Notes: generated from the letters alone by a model not told the origin. DNA of 64,000 bases from Undaria pinnatifida (GCA_012845835.1 JABAKD010000100.1:209426-273425), one strand, 5' to 3'. Shown: positions 44,887 through 61,018, numbered from the stretch's first letter. Numbers and translations: made by a program.

Positions 44887-45284
44887 CCCTGAGTACTGGC
44901 ATTAAGACTTGCCTTCTTGTCATTCCTTCTTTTTTTGCCTTGCCGTGCTTTTTTTCTCTTTGCTTCCTTGTATGCTTCTTTGTTTTCTTTCTTCTGCTTC
45001 GTACGAGTGCTTCACAACAACCTGCCTGGTTTTCTGGCTTGTGCAGGTTCCGTTGTTCGTACCAGTACTTGCATGGACAAATATCCTATACGGTATGTGC
45101 GATGTACATTGCGCCCGGGCGTCCACAATATGGTTTGTGGCCACTTTGGTATATAAAAACACGGGAAGGCTGCCGAGGGGGCCGCGACTATACCGGAGGC
45201 GGCAAAGCACTCCACGCCTATGTATATTGCTGATCTGCAGACGCGGTACCTATTACTAATTGTTGTTGCTGTTGTTGTTGTTGT
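44887..45284. other. No gene seen
   Basis: T-rich DNA. A 116-codon hydrophobic frame (44909-45259) is a consequence of T-richness and has no domain. Confidence 0.35.
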
Positions 45285-45470
45285 TTTTGTTTTTTTTTTA
45301 TCCTCCGGCGGATGGGAAAAAATAAAGCTTTAGCTCACCACACTTCCACGTATTTTCATACGCGTCGCGTGTCGATTTAACTCAGTTGCTTTCGCAGCCC
45401 AACGCTAGCTGGCGCACCCTTCGGATCCCATTGTAGGTATAGCGTAAGCTGTCCCTATCAGTGGTCTTCG
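45285..45470 (-). mobile_element. Poly-A-tailed retroposon fragment, second copy
   Basis: Reverse-complement copy of 30540-30715, with the tail read as T's at 45287-45299. Identity extends to 'accactgatagggacagctt', after which the two loci diverge. So this copy is 5'-truncated, as retroposons often are. Confidence 0.65.
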
Positions 45471-46262
45471 TTGTGTTTCATTCACATGGTACCGTTAATT
45501 TACCCATCGGCATCCAGGGCATCCAGTGCCAGTGCCGATTCTTCACCCCCAGAGGGTTTCAAGCTCTGTGGTCAAAAACTATGAGACGGCGATATTGCAC
45601 AGTTAGTGATAGATGGTGCAAACCTCGAATGTGCGAGGTGTCCCGGGAGATGCGCAGAGAAGCACACCTTCCGAAAAAATGGGAAACAGCTGCTTCCGCT
45701 GTACTCAGCAGAAGGATGGCGGCCTGGAAGAAGCAGCGAGAAGAAATTTTCTCCTAACATTGATACATACATGTGTTCTTTCTGACTCGACTTGGTGAGG
45801 TTTTATTGACAGTTAGGCGTCGTCCTTTTCACGGGTAGGTGTGGTTATCCCTCCCTGCCGGGACCGCCCGTAATTTTTGTCGCCGATAGGTTTCAACATA
45901 CCCCCTTCTTGTCGACCTCTACCGATTTTAGCCAAGTCGCTCTCGCGGTTTCGCCAGAGAAGATGGAGGAAGAAGACCCAGAACAAAAACAAGACGAAGA
46001 ATCCAGACAGTGTCTTGTGTAATAATATGTGTGGAAACAACGGCCTCAGATGCTACTACTATTACCAGATATATCAAACTTTCCGGTCGAAGACACAGGA
46101 AAACAATCTAAGAAATCCAACGCAAAAAAAAATGTTCAAATTGGAGACAATTTCGAAGAGTTGTGGCAACGACAGTACAACTAACACCATAGGCAAGCCG
46201 CTGTCCAAAACGCCGGTAGCACACAAAAATACGTTCGGGATTATTATCAAGGGGGTTTCATA
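45471..46262. other. No recognised gene
   Basis: Open frames of 98 (45461-45757) and 128 codons (45877-46263) lack known domains. No splice or promoter evidence. Confidence 0.3.
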
Positions 46263-46600
46263 AAATTTGCGCGGGCTTCGCCCGCCCGCGAATTTTAATT
46301 CTTTAAAATCTGTCCTGGTACATCTAAAATTTGCCTATTCGCCAGTCGTCTCCGCGGATCAACAACAGGCCCACAAACATCTTCCTCAGCGACGTCAATG
46401 TTTCGCCATCTCCGCAAGATCCGCCCCGTTCGAGGCCGACGCGCTCGGCGGCGGCGCGCGACCCGAGCGTGCGCGCGCGGGGCTAGGTGGGGCGGAGGCT
46501 GAGGAACGCGACCAACGAGGAGAGCGGGCGAGAAAGCGATCTCGAGAGCGGCGAATAGATTCCCAGCGGAATGCGGTCTGAAGCGAAGACAATCTCATAT
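46263..46600. other. GC hairpin and CpG-rich block
   Basis: 46271-46285 is a gcgggc/gcccgc hairpin with AT-flank pairing. 46420-46560 is CpG-dense and purine-rich (gcgcgcg, gagagcgggcgag). A 104-codon Arg/Glu/Ala-rich frame over it looks compositional, not genic. Confidence 0.4.
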
Positions 46601-46829
46601 ACCTCTGCTCGCACAGGGGAGTTAGTGCATTATCGTATATGTGTCTATCTGTACTAATTTACCGTTATGTCTTTTCAGTTGTACCTCTTTTCCAATACGC
46701 TTGGAATACCGTATTTTGCTCGACTGACTGCATAAAAATCCATATACATGAAGCACTTAGAATCATATCTTATCTTCATCCTTTACCGCACCATCGCCAA
46801 CATTTTCTGCATGTATACGCAAGCCTGCG
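46601..46829. other. No gene seen
   Basis: Short AT-rich stretch without any supported feature. Confidence 0.3.
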
Positions 46830-46870
46830 GCCGGCGGCCTTCCAGGCCGCCGGCGAAGCCCCTTGTATTA
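46830..46870. repeat. GC-rich hairpin with gaagccccttgta tail
   Basis: An 11 bp perfect stem (gccggcggcct, 46830-46840; complement 46844-46854), loop tcc, then gaagccccttgtattatata. It is the clearest cousin of the hairpins at 21518 and 31226. Confidence 0.8.
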
Positions 46871-47103
46871 TATATGTATACATAAAATATGTTTTTTTTC
46901 TTTTTGGCTCGCTGCTATCCGGCGGCCAAGGGTTTCTTGTCGCATTTTCGGCTGCGGGGCAAGCAAGACTGCCATGGGTACAGTATGAAGCATGTCTGGA
47001 TCTCGGTCTCGCTCCGTGGCGGTGCTCAGCATATTAGACGTCGCTGAGCTGGCTCTATTTGGCAAGGGATTGCGTTCCGCCTCCCTGAGACGAGCAGGTC
47101 ACT

Positions 47104-48110
47104 TTGAACACCCCAAATTGTTTTACAATTTGTTGCAAAATTTTACATTTTTCGTTATATTTTTGTAGTGTTTGTAAAAAATGGCCGGCTACCCGCCCAG
47201 TCTCGAATCGCCTGCTCTGTTTCCATCACAACCTTTTCACAGTTGCGGCAGTAGAAGCAGCAGTAGAAGCAGCAGTGGCCGCAGGACAGCAGCAGCAGCA
47301 GAAGTACACATCTGCCGAGCGCCATATCTCTCGCGGCAGCGAGCAGGATGCAGACGGGGGTGTATCTCGCGCCGAAATGAGCCCTATCATCTTGCTCGGC
47401 ATGCCGTGTCGGCCGGGAATATAGGAAAAAATACAATAATCATACCCAATGGTCGAAGTTCCGTATGTTTTCGGCAAGCAAGAAACTGTGGATAGTTTGG
47501 TTGGCCTCCTCGGGCACCATTATAGCTGCCTGGAACCGTGTGCGCCTGGCGGACGCGCGACGGGGGCCGGGTTTCCTCGACTTCGAGGGGGTCGGGGCTG
47601 CTTATTTCCGTCGCGACTTGGCCGGCATCGGCCAAGAGAAGGTGGCTGGGGATGGGGCGCCCGATGCCTCCATGAAAACAAAAAAAATCGGGGTGCTGTT
47701 GCAAGAGACCTGGATTGGACCCCTCAAATTGCTTTACAAATTTTAATACACTTTTACATTGTTTTGTTATTTTTTGTTTTGTTTGTAAAAAATTGCCCGC
47801 TACCCGCCCAGTCTCGAATCGGCTGCTCTGTTTTTATCGCAACCTCTCAGCAATGGCAGCAGTAGAAGCAGCACAACAGCAGCAGCAGCAGCGGCAGCAA
47901 TATACAGCAGCACCATGATGCATCTGCCGGGCGCCATATCTGACGAGGCGGCGAGCAGGGCCGAGAGTGCCGGCAGGCGTGTATCATGCGCCGAAATGGG
48001 CCCTGTTATCTCGCTTCGTATGCTGTGTCGTCTCGGAATATAAGGAACAATGGGTAATAATGTTCAATGGTCAACGTACCCTATATTTTTGACCAGCGAG
48101 AAGCTGTGAA
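47104..48110 (+). repeat. ~390 bp direct repeat, two copies
   Basis: 47104-47493 and 47720-48110 share 'ctacccgcccagtctcgaatc', (cag)n with agaagcagca, 'cgccatatct', 'cgccgaaatgRgccct' and 'tgtcg-c-ggaatata'. The 226 bases between copies are unrelated and GC-rich. The layout equals either a tandem duplication or a very short LTR-type element. The copies lack TG...CA ends, so the former is preferred. Confidence 0.8.
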
Positions 48111-51100
48111 CACATCTTAAAAGCCGTGCGATTGTCCATTGTCCGCCTGCTCGCTCACTCAATCGTTCCATTGCGTGTGTAGTGTATGTGCGTGTGACAC
48201 GTCTAGTTCCTTGTTTCACGAATAACATGTTACGTGCGTTCCCTATGACTCCTTTTTCGCTTTGCGACGCCCCCGGGCTTTCACGTTACACACATCCCGA
48301 AGGGGGGACCTTGTATTATATATATTAACAAGGCGCTTCGTTTTGCGGCATTCGCCGCCCGCTACGCTAGCTTTTACGCTTGCTCAGGAATAAAAAAGAG
48401 TGCGAAGCAGACAAAGAAAGGCACATGCTTGGTTGTAAGTGAAAGTTGTCGACTTGAAAATGCCAAGAGACCCGCCGCCATGCTCCAGAAAAAAATGCCA
48501 AAGACGCCACATGAATGAGTATACCGTGTATAGCATGTATGTACCTGGTATCTTGTATTTGCGTGTATAATAAAATATGAGAAATTTAGAATAGCGACAG
48601 GTGTGAGATCGGGGATTTTGATGAAACTCTTCTTTGCAAGCTGTGCGGGATGCTTTGACCGCGCGCACAACGCGTTTTGAGGGGAACAAAATCTGACTAA
48701 ATCTAATAACAAATCGGCACGAACACTGTCTCTGGAGTAGTATTAATAGTAGAGCTTGCTTGAAGACGATGTGCGGAGATGGTTGTTTGAAAAGCGTGGA
48801 ACATATGGTTGTGTTTGGTAACGTCAGTCACATCGATATCCACACCAAAAAATATAGATGAGGGCTGAGTTTCTGTCGCACTTGGAATAATACGAATAAA
48901 TTGTTCTTGGCGGTTGGCTACACGTACAAAGACGGAGCAACAAACCTTGAAGGACAAAAAAACGTAGAAAATCATAAAACGGAAGTTGCTAAAAAGTAAA
49001 AAGAGCAGAAAGTAAAGAAAGGGTGGAAAGGCCAAGCAAGCAATAGAATGAGGCGGAGTTCAGATGGGAACCTGGGAGAGGCCAGGGCGGGGTCAACCGA
49101 GGCTGCTCAGGAAAATAACAAAAGAAAGTCAACATGAAACAGTAAATATAGACAACGTGTATAAAGGTAAGGACACAAGATAGTTTGTATCGTATATTAA
49201 TGCCAACGGAAACCAAGGCAGATTCGTAGTGCACCACCTCCAGTACTTTATGGTAGAGCACAAACTACAAAAGAAACTTGAAGGTGATTGTACACCGTTG
49301 ACGACGACTTACGTCTATGACGAACTTTTTACGAGCGTAGGGCATGCAAAGATAAGCGTGGAACACGAGACGGAGGACATAACCGCCACCCAACCTCCGT
49401 CGACACAACGATCGTGTCACGCTCACCCCACATATCGATCCACCACCACGTCCGCTTGATTCACCAGCACGTCCACGTTCTACCGACTTAGACTGCTTAG
49501 ATGGGGAACGGCGGTAGATGGCCGTCATACGAGCTGGGCCAGCCAAAAAACGGACAACGTTTCAGAAAGCTCTGCCGCCACCGCTTTGACGAGTTACCAG
49601 GTAGGACTTAAAATTTGAAGCACGGACATTTACACAACATTGCCCATTCACAAAAAAAAGGATATCAACACCTCTAAGTTCTTTTTTTTCCGACTCAATC
49701 TCGCCGAGATATCCGCCAAAACTCAAAAGTACCAACTTGTCCACACAAAATTCCTATAAGTATCGTCATTTCCGATCAAGGTGAAAGTTGGCGGAGACAA
49801 TGCTGAAGACTCTACGAAAAAAAATCGATATAAATTTCATCGCCCAATTCGCCACCCATCAAGAGATATTGCCAAAACTCGATTCTATATATAAGTCAGG
49901 TCTTTTCGACAAAAAAATGGATAAAATGACCTTTTTGCGATGCCCCGCTCATTCTTGAGAATTTTGAAATGAAATTTTAACGTATTTGAGCCGCATGTGC
50001 ACACAAACGGAAAGCCGGCCTTTGTGTTTTTTCGTTTTATTACGCAGATTATGGGCGATTTTGATTTTTTCGGATCGCATATCGGCCATATATCTCGCTC
50101 GGACGAAAAACAAAAAACAAAAAGCCCGGCTTCCTGACTGTCGGTTGATCCATGATCAACATCGTGTCCAAAAATCATACCTAAATACGTAAAATTGAGC
50201 GGGACATGGCCAATCTACATCTCTGGCAGTTACTTGGCTGGTCCAGCCTGTAGGAGCTACTTACATCTATCACTAAAAACTTACGTGTGTTTAGAGCATA
50301 CAAAGATACGCGCAGCACACGAAACGGAGTGCCACGCCCGTCAACATACCGATTCTCCACCAGTGGTAGTGCAGCGCGGGAGGTGACTCGAGCAGGTAGT
50401 CGCCCGTTTTCTTCAGAAGAAGATCGTTTGCTATCGCGGCAACGGTACACTGGACGGTGATATCCTCGCCAACCTGATCACCCTTGCTGGCAGCTTCGCA
50501 GGGCTTCTGCGAACGACGACAAAGGGGTGAAGGTAACGGTTGGTTGACAAATGTGGACAAACCCGAACGGCTAGAGCTGTTCATAAACTATTAAACAACA
50601 TATGTATTCCGCAAAGGTACAGCTGACAGTACAGGAAGGAGAATTTACGTCGGTAACGGGTCGAATTCGGTTGCATGTATATGCGCGATTGAATATGTAG
50701 GCCTCGATGGCGGCACATTCCTGCAGCTGATAGTAACGCTTATGGAAGGCGCCGACTTTTTTGCCCCCAACGTAGTTTGTAAGTCGCTTCATGAATAAAG
50801 GCGGTAGGTAAACGTGACATGTTTTTCGAGGCGGACAAACTGCCTTGGCTGAACGAACGGCTGTAGACTATTGCTGCACTGCTGGTGGGTAGGTGGATGG
50901 GAGGTTGTTGCGTGAGCAGCCGTAAACATTTTCCAAGCACGCGCAGTGTACTTAAGAGAGCCGAACACCCCCCCCCCCAAAAAAAAAAGCAACTCCCAAA
51001 TCGGCACCACGAAATTCCGCCTGAATGTACGCACTACTGCTGCAGACAACTGCTGTATTTCTCGTGGTGCTTCTCGTTGACACGTTGATAAGAGGGGACT

Positions 51101-52466
51101 GGGTGGGTCCACGCACCTACGGGTTAAGGCTTTTTACCATGCCTACTGCAGCCGGGGTAGAGGACGACTTCGCGGGGGCATTGGGTTGTCTTTGGTCGCC
51201 CCCGTAGACGGAGGGGGACCATAAAAAAAATGCTACACCCAAAACCACACAGCCAACAACCGCGTGAAGGTCCTCACTGCGTACTACTGCAGCCTACAGC
51301 TGCTGTAGCCTACAGCTGTACTACTGGTGAGCACATAGATTTGTGCAAGATGGGTGTGGCGGCGCACCAGCGTGAATCACATCATACATGTATACGTGTA
51401 ATTTGATTGCGATGTACATAGCTTGCTTAGTGGGACGACTCTCTGTCCCCCTACTAAGACCTACACCAACACAGATAGTATGTCACATAATATGCCTTTG
51501 ACTCATTCAGCTGAAAGTAGGCCAACACAAAAAGCCGACTCGTTTACATTTTTTCTTTTTGGCAGACAAACTGATTGAGCGTGCTCACTACTGCTGTACG
51601 TACTGGCAAACAACAGCTAACATGTTATTCGTAGAACGGAGAATCAAACTGCCAAAGAACAAGGATATGCGACGAAAAGTCTAACGGACATACCATACCT
51701 GGTAATGATATGATATCTACAACAGAACACAAAACGAATGCCAGCATGTATTGTGCAGCGGATGCAGGCAGCAGTACACCGCCAGCAACCGCTGCTGCGA
51801 GCGGCAGCAGCGAGCAGCAGCAGCAGCAGCAGCAGCAGGCAGAGACCGTATATCACAAGACGCCCGTGGTCCTCTTTCTATATGCAAGCACACGGGGCCT
51901 AACACATAATGCCTGGTGCAGAGGAAGAGAATACCCAGCATCAAAGTACCTAGACATGATACCATATGATATCCGTCTGAGCGCAATATATCAATATAAA
52001 CACGACTTATATTTGGGACCAGACTGGTATTAGAATATAACACAAAATAATGTGTTGCACTTGGCTGCTTCCGCAGCAGGCAGCAGCACACATGCGACAG
52101 ATGCTCCTACCATCATCAGCAGCGAGCGCCGGCAGCAGAGAATGCGTATCACACGACTCATGTCGTCCAACGCGGGGCCTGACACATAATAACAGGTACA
52201 GAGAGAGCCCATGAGACTCTCAGCGTCCAACACAGCGGAGCGAACGCCGCACATCCCAACAACATTTTCCAAATTATCAGCTTAAAAATATTTCATTTCG
52301 GTGAAGTTTCGGCACAACAAATGTTAAGCAGCAGAAGATACGAAAAACAGCAAGCAGCAGCAGCACAGCAGCAGCAGCGCCACCTTGCGCAGCAGCACCG
52401 CAGCTACGGCAACCTAGATAGAGCATCCATAGATACGATGTGCATCGCTTAAATCGCGGTCCATGG
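48111..52466. other. Gene desert with weak internal repeats
   Basis: No convincing gene in 4.3 kb. Observed: a reverse copy of the gcttgcaaa terminal block at 48605-48650. A diverged direct repeat lies at 49305-49390 and 50250-50335 (gacttacgtctat / tacttacatctat; gagggcatgcaaagata / agagcatacaaagata). CAG runs occur at 51800-51840 and 52355-52410. A C10A11 run lies at 50970-50990. Short frames on either strand have no domains. Confidence 0.4.
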
Positions 52467-53183
52467 GGCCACACCCTGGACGATATGCAATATCATATTG
52501 CAATACGCATACGAACCTATTGCCGTGTCCGCCGTATTGGCCGCCCCAATAGGTATTGATAGCGCTTCTGCAGACATACTGTGCGGAGCAATACATCTCA
52601 AGTCAACAGTTGCTGACATCTCCGCGGAAATAACACTTGTCAGAATGAGTGCATCGATTGGTCTTGACGTCGCAAGTCATATCAATAAGTTCGTTCGATA
52701 GCATATTGGAATATCAACCAGTATTGATTATTTTGTTGTATCCATCTTGATAACGGCAATACGCATTGATAGATGCAAAATCTCTAATATTGTCCGAGTA
52801 ATAGTGATCGATATTGGATGGTTGAACAGTATTGACCACCCCAGTACCTATCGATATGAGATTTGAAAACATAGTGTCACTTCAACGCATATTGCACGAA
52901 GCATTACTGCTGCTGCATGTCTTTCGTGATATTCAGTATGATGCCACCACACATGTGGAATAATTTTGGTGTCGTTGGATATTGGATATCACGTGTTATA
53001 TCACATAATGCACTTCGCATTCCACCACAACCAGCCAATAGTCGGAACAGTTTAATATTGAAGGGAACTCGGGCAAATACACAAGGTCGAAAAGGCACCC
53101 CACCTTGGGATGCAGCAGCATGTTGCTTGTAGATATTTCCCCCGCACCCGATCCTGGTGCCAACAAACCACCACAGGGCGATC

Positions 53184-53687
53184 ATGAGCGACTGCGCCAA
53201 CGACGGACAATCGGCGGGAGGTGGCAGCAGCAGCGGTGGCAGCGCGCCGGCATCCACCCAGCAGACAACGCTGTCCGGCTTTGTTTGCCAGGGTGATGGT
53301 GAGGTTTCTAAGGGGCCAAGAAATCGGATTGCAGCGAAACTGAATTTCCCGACCAGCGTTCCGGCGGACGTGAAGGACGCCGTTCTCCGCTACGCTCCTC
53401 CACAAGGTTTAATGATCGCGGACATACCCAACGTGAAAGGAAAGCCTAGCTTCACAGCTTTCTACGGAGTAAGGCCGGAGTACAAGCCCGAGAACGGGGA
53501 GAAGTTGAAACCAGTTAGGGAGCAGGTGTACGCCTGCCTCGCAAGCCAGGGGTGCCGCACCACGGCGAAAACCTTGACAATTTCCTCGAGTTCTACAACG
53601 GGTGCGACGAACCACCTAAAGCAAGAGCACTCCATAACGTCTGAGATCAGCGCCGCGCAGCAGCAGAAGCGAGTGCAGCACATACCT
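53184..53687 (+). CDS. hAT transposase exon 1, BED zinc finger
   Basis: Reading starts at ATG 53184; a Ser/Gly-rich N-terminus precedes the domain. A BED-type finger is seen as C-x5-C ... H-x4-H (VYACLASQGC at 53529-53558, HLKQEH near 53617-53634), the DNA-binding module of hAT transposases. Downstream frames become hydrophobic, so the exon should end at the donor gtgcgt at 53688. This joins in phase to the acceptor at 53940/53941. It would bind the subterminal repeats of its own element. The frame is open, but the remainder of the transposase is missing. Confidence 0.55.
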
Positions 53688-53940
53688 GTGCGTGGTCTTT
53701 TTTGTTTTGGGTTAGAGTGTGTGTTCCTCCTCTTCCTGTGTCGTCCTGGACGTCCAAAAGGACATCGGTAGTATGATGTTTTTTGTGCTTGCAACGTACT
53801 CCGTACTTCGTTAGAAATAGTGCCGTTCAACATGCATGTCACACATGTTCATGCATGCATGTGGTTCCAACTGCTGTACTGAGGTTAGTTTGTGGCGCAC
53901 TGCTGTCCCTGTCGGAGTATTTGATTGAAATAACAGAGAG

Positions 53941-54150
53941 CAAGCGGCGGTGGACAGTGTGCAGCAGGTGAAGCAGAGCCAGCTTTCCCAGTCGGATCCG
54001 ACGCGTTGGAACGCGCTCAGCATTGTGAAGAGCTTCATTATTCGCCACGCTCTTCCGTTCAGCCTCTTCGACGACAAGTACACGAGCCACACCCTCGCTG
54101 TCGTCGCGCCTGCCGACAAACTCCAAGTGCAGAAGCTCAACAATAAAGCC
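53941..54150 (+). pseudogene. hAT transposase exon 2 fragment
   Basis: About 70 codons between an acceptor (aacagagag, 53940) and a clear donor gtaagt at 54151. It reads SIVKSFIIRHALPFSLFDDKY, the 'fI..-LPF-.ve...F' signature that starts the RNase H-like half of hAT transposases. It is in phase with exon 1. No following exon with the DDE residues or the C-terminal dimerisation region is found before the ATATTG-rich flank, so the gene is truncated. It is a non-autonomous copy or a domesticated fragment. Confidence 0.5.
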
Positions 54151-54630
54151 GTAAGTTGGGTGGCTGAGAGTCGGCTGGCATACACCCTTTCCTTTCTCAC
54201 CTCCTTATACCCTGGACAATATCTACAATATGATCTTGGACACGTCAATTCGTGTAAAATGGATGGTTCGATACGTATTGCGACCAACAGCCGCTGAGTC
54301 CGAGGAGTATCGATATGAATTGTGGTAACGCCAACAGTATGACCAATATCGCCGGTGTGTTTCGGACTATCAATATATTCTGCTTGGTATGCATTGTGCA
54401 TGTATCGCTCCTGTCAGTATTTTTCAATCAATATTCCCATACGATACTGGTTCCTCAATATGTGAAAGGAATCAGGTGCCAATTCATATTGTTGGAGTAA
54501 TATGTGCAGTATTGTGGCATTCAAAATATTTTACTGGCCGCAATACAACGTCAACTGAGTGATCGATACGTATTGCGTTTGCCAACATGGTAATGCTTGC
54601 AACTATCAGTGCATATTGGGTGTCGCCGAT

Positions 54631-54945
54631 ATGTTGAGGTGGCACGTCGAGACTTGTCCCTCTTGCTTCCTTGTGCGTGTGTGTTTTTCATTATGAAATC
54701 CGAAAAAATAAAACACGGCAACACTCACTGACGTACACAAATGGCTTGCAGTGTGCCGTAGTGTTGTTTTGTGAAGGGAGGGTTTACGAGGTGAGAGAGC
54801 GAGATGTGCGTTTTTCTCTTTTTCTTTTTGGTTTTGGTCTTGATTGTTTTTGATTCTGCATTTATTTCGGGATGCGTTTCTTGATGTTTTTGTGGGGCGG
54901 GTTGGGACGCAATGAGTGCGAAGTTTGGATTGAATGACGCGTACA
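54631..54945. other. No gene; short direct repeat shared with 63.5 kb
   Basis: 54690-54800 (cacggcaacactcactg, tggcttgcagtgtgccgta, gaagggagggtttac) recurs at 63520-63610 in the same orientation with about 80% agreement by eye. Confidence 0.5.
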
Positions 54946-55236
54946 GGTTGACAGCGTACCAATTTCGAACCGTGGGTTCGAGGCCCACCGACTTGGTTTT
55001 TTTTCATGGGATAGAATTTTTATGTTAGGGTGACAGCGTATTAATTTAGGATCGTGGGTTCGAGGCTCACCGACTCCCGGGTGGGATTTTTTATGTCTTT
55101 TTAGGGTGACAGCGTATTAATTTAGAATCCTGGGTTCGAGGCTCACCGACTCCCGTTCTTTTTTTTTTTTCAAGGGGTGGGACTTTGGTGACAGCGTATT
55201 GATTTAGAACCGTGGGTTCGAGGCTCACCGACTCTC
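54946..55236 (+). repeat. Four tandem short tRNA-like units
   Basis: Units at 54946-54994, 55028-55075, 55103-55154 and 55187-55236, period about 80. Each reads 'ggtgacagcgtattaattta', 'gaaccgtgggttcgaggctc', 'accgactc'. The ggttcga core is a B-box-like (T-arm) motif, and ggtga/tcacc at the ends can pair. At about 48 bases they lack room for a full cloverleaf. Single copies sit at 12661 and 61952 inside the ~480 bp repeat. Confidence 0.65.
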
Positions 55237-55544
55237 GTTGTTTTTTTCGTTTTTGTTTTTGTTTTTGTTTTTTGGTTTGTTTTGTCTTTGTCTTTGTTTT
55301 TGTTTTTGTTTTTGTTTGTTTTTGTTTTGTTTTGTTTTTAAGGGCGGGACTTTTACATGTAAAATGTTATGGTGACAGTATTTTTTAGTTTATTCATTTA
55401 TTTATATTAGTTTACTTTATTATATCTTATTTCATATTTTTAAGGTGGGACTTTTACATGGTGTCTATTACATCACTTCGTACGCCACTACTACTGTCTT
55501 CATACTCCCGATGTATACCAAAACCCGCCACTATAGTGAAAATA
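55237..55544. other. (TTTTTG)n low-complexity DNA
   Basis: 55250-55340 is a TTTTTG/TTTTGT-type run. A degenerate fifth tRNA-like start (ggtgacagtatt) lies at 55371. No gene. Confidence 0.6.
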
Positions 55545-60012
<4,468 letters not shown>

Positions 60013-60119
60013 ATAAAACCACCCCCAGGTACAGAATACTTACATACGCACTTAAAAACGAGTACCAACAACCCTGACCAAGCCATCCATCCGCAAACCA
60101 TCCACCATACATATGGTAG

Positions 60120-60781
60120 TGTCATAAGGCTTAGTTTGGGTAAGCTATTGGTTAACCTTTGGCAAGTGGTCAAACGGACCAATACCCCACTAATTCTTTA
60201 ACAAATGGCGTCGTCGACAGACCATGGGTTTTTGGGTCGTGGGTTCGATCCCCACATCCACCATAATAAACTTTTTCAGATTTTCCCATGGCGAACTTGA
60301 AAAATACTCTCCCCGGTATACCCAGGAAATGAAACGGCTTGGACATATTGACAGGTCCGCCCGTATATCCGGCCGACCTGCTATCCCGCCGTTTCAGGGG
60401 GGGAGAGTGTCATAAGGCTTAGTTTGGGTAAGCTATTGGTTAACCTTTTGCAAGTGGTCAAACGGACTAATACCCCACTAATTCCTTAACAAATGGCGTC
60501 GTCGACAGACCATGGGTTTCTTGGGTCGTGGGTTCGATCCCCACCATCCACAATAATAATCTTTTCAGATTTTCCCCATGGGTGAACTTGAAAAATACTC
60601 TCCCCGGTATCCCCAGGAAATGAAACGGCTTGGATGTTGACAGAGGTCCGCCGTATATCCGGCCGACCTGCTATCCCGCCGTTTCAGGGGGGAAGAGTTT
60701 TATAAGGCTTAGTTTGGGTAAGCTATTGGTTAACCTTTTGCAAGTGGTCAAACGGACTAATACCCCACAAATTCCTTAACA
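60120..60781 (+). mobile_element. TRIM-like miniature LTR element, LTR-int-LTR-int-LTR
   Basis: Three ~84 bp direct repeats (60120-60203, 60408-60491, 60698-60781), each TGTCATAAGGCTTAG...CCTTAACA; the third begins TTT. They flank two internal regions of ~205 bp. A purine tract (caggggggggagag type) precedes each downstream LTR. The whole array is bracketed by gtag (60116-60119 and 60782-60785), a 4 bp target duplication. The interior starts with a tRNA-like segment having a perfect T-arm (gtggg-ttcgatc-cccac). No protein is encoded, so it is non-autonomous. The three-LTR form implies recombination between LTRs. Confidence 0.8.
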
Positions 60782-61018
60782 GTAGAGCAATATAGTAGAA
60801 ACTACAGAAATAAATTTGTAAAATAGATATGATGTTAGACTACTTTAATATTCCCCAACTAAAGTAAAAATACTAACGCCAATCATTGTCGTGGAGAAAA
60901 ACATTTGTTTATGAAATAATAGGACCCCTCCCAATAAAAAACAAGCACCAGCAAGCAGCTTCAAAATGTGAGTACTGACCCGAAATTCGTCGGACTCACA
61001 CCTGACGTCCTGAATATA
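60782..61018 (+). repeat. ~480 bp repeat family, first half
   Basis: gtagagcaatatagtag...ctgacgtcctgaa, near-identical to 12386-12640. Its upstream part (accatacatatggtag, 60104-60119) lies on the other side of the TRIM array, showing that the TRIM interrupted a unit. Confidence 0.85.

Larger units (their letters stand above)
52467..54630 (+). mobile_element. hAT-like DNA transposon remnant
   Basis: Two flanks dense in ATATTG/CAATAT/GTATTG words (52480-52990, about 15 copies; 54220-54620, about 15 copies) enclose a gene piece with a BED-type finger and a hAT-like segment. hAT elements carry such subterminal transposase-binding repeats, so the flanks and gene fit one element of about 2.1 kb. 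It is too short for a full transposase, so the C-terminal half is deleted. Possible ends are ggccacaccc (52468) and its near-complement gggtgtcgcc (54618-54627), but an 8 bp duplication is not evident. The boundaries are therefore tentative. Confidence 0.5.

Noticed and set aside
44909-45259. Hydrophobic ORF as a membrane protein gene
   Set aside because: T-rich DNA gives Phe/Leu/Cys-rich frames in all readings; no start context or domain.
47104-48110. Complete LTR retrotransposon
   Set aside because: Direct repeats lack TG...CA ends, purine tract and coding capacity; a tandem duplication is simpler.
52468-54627. Definite hAT terminal inverted repeats
   Set aside because: ggccacaccc and gggtgtcgcc match only in part, and no 8 bp target duplication flanks them.
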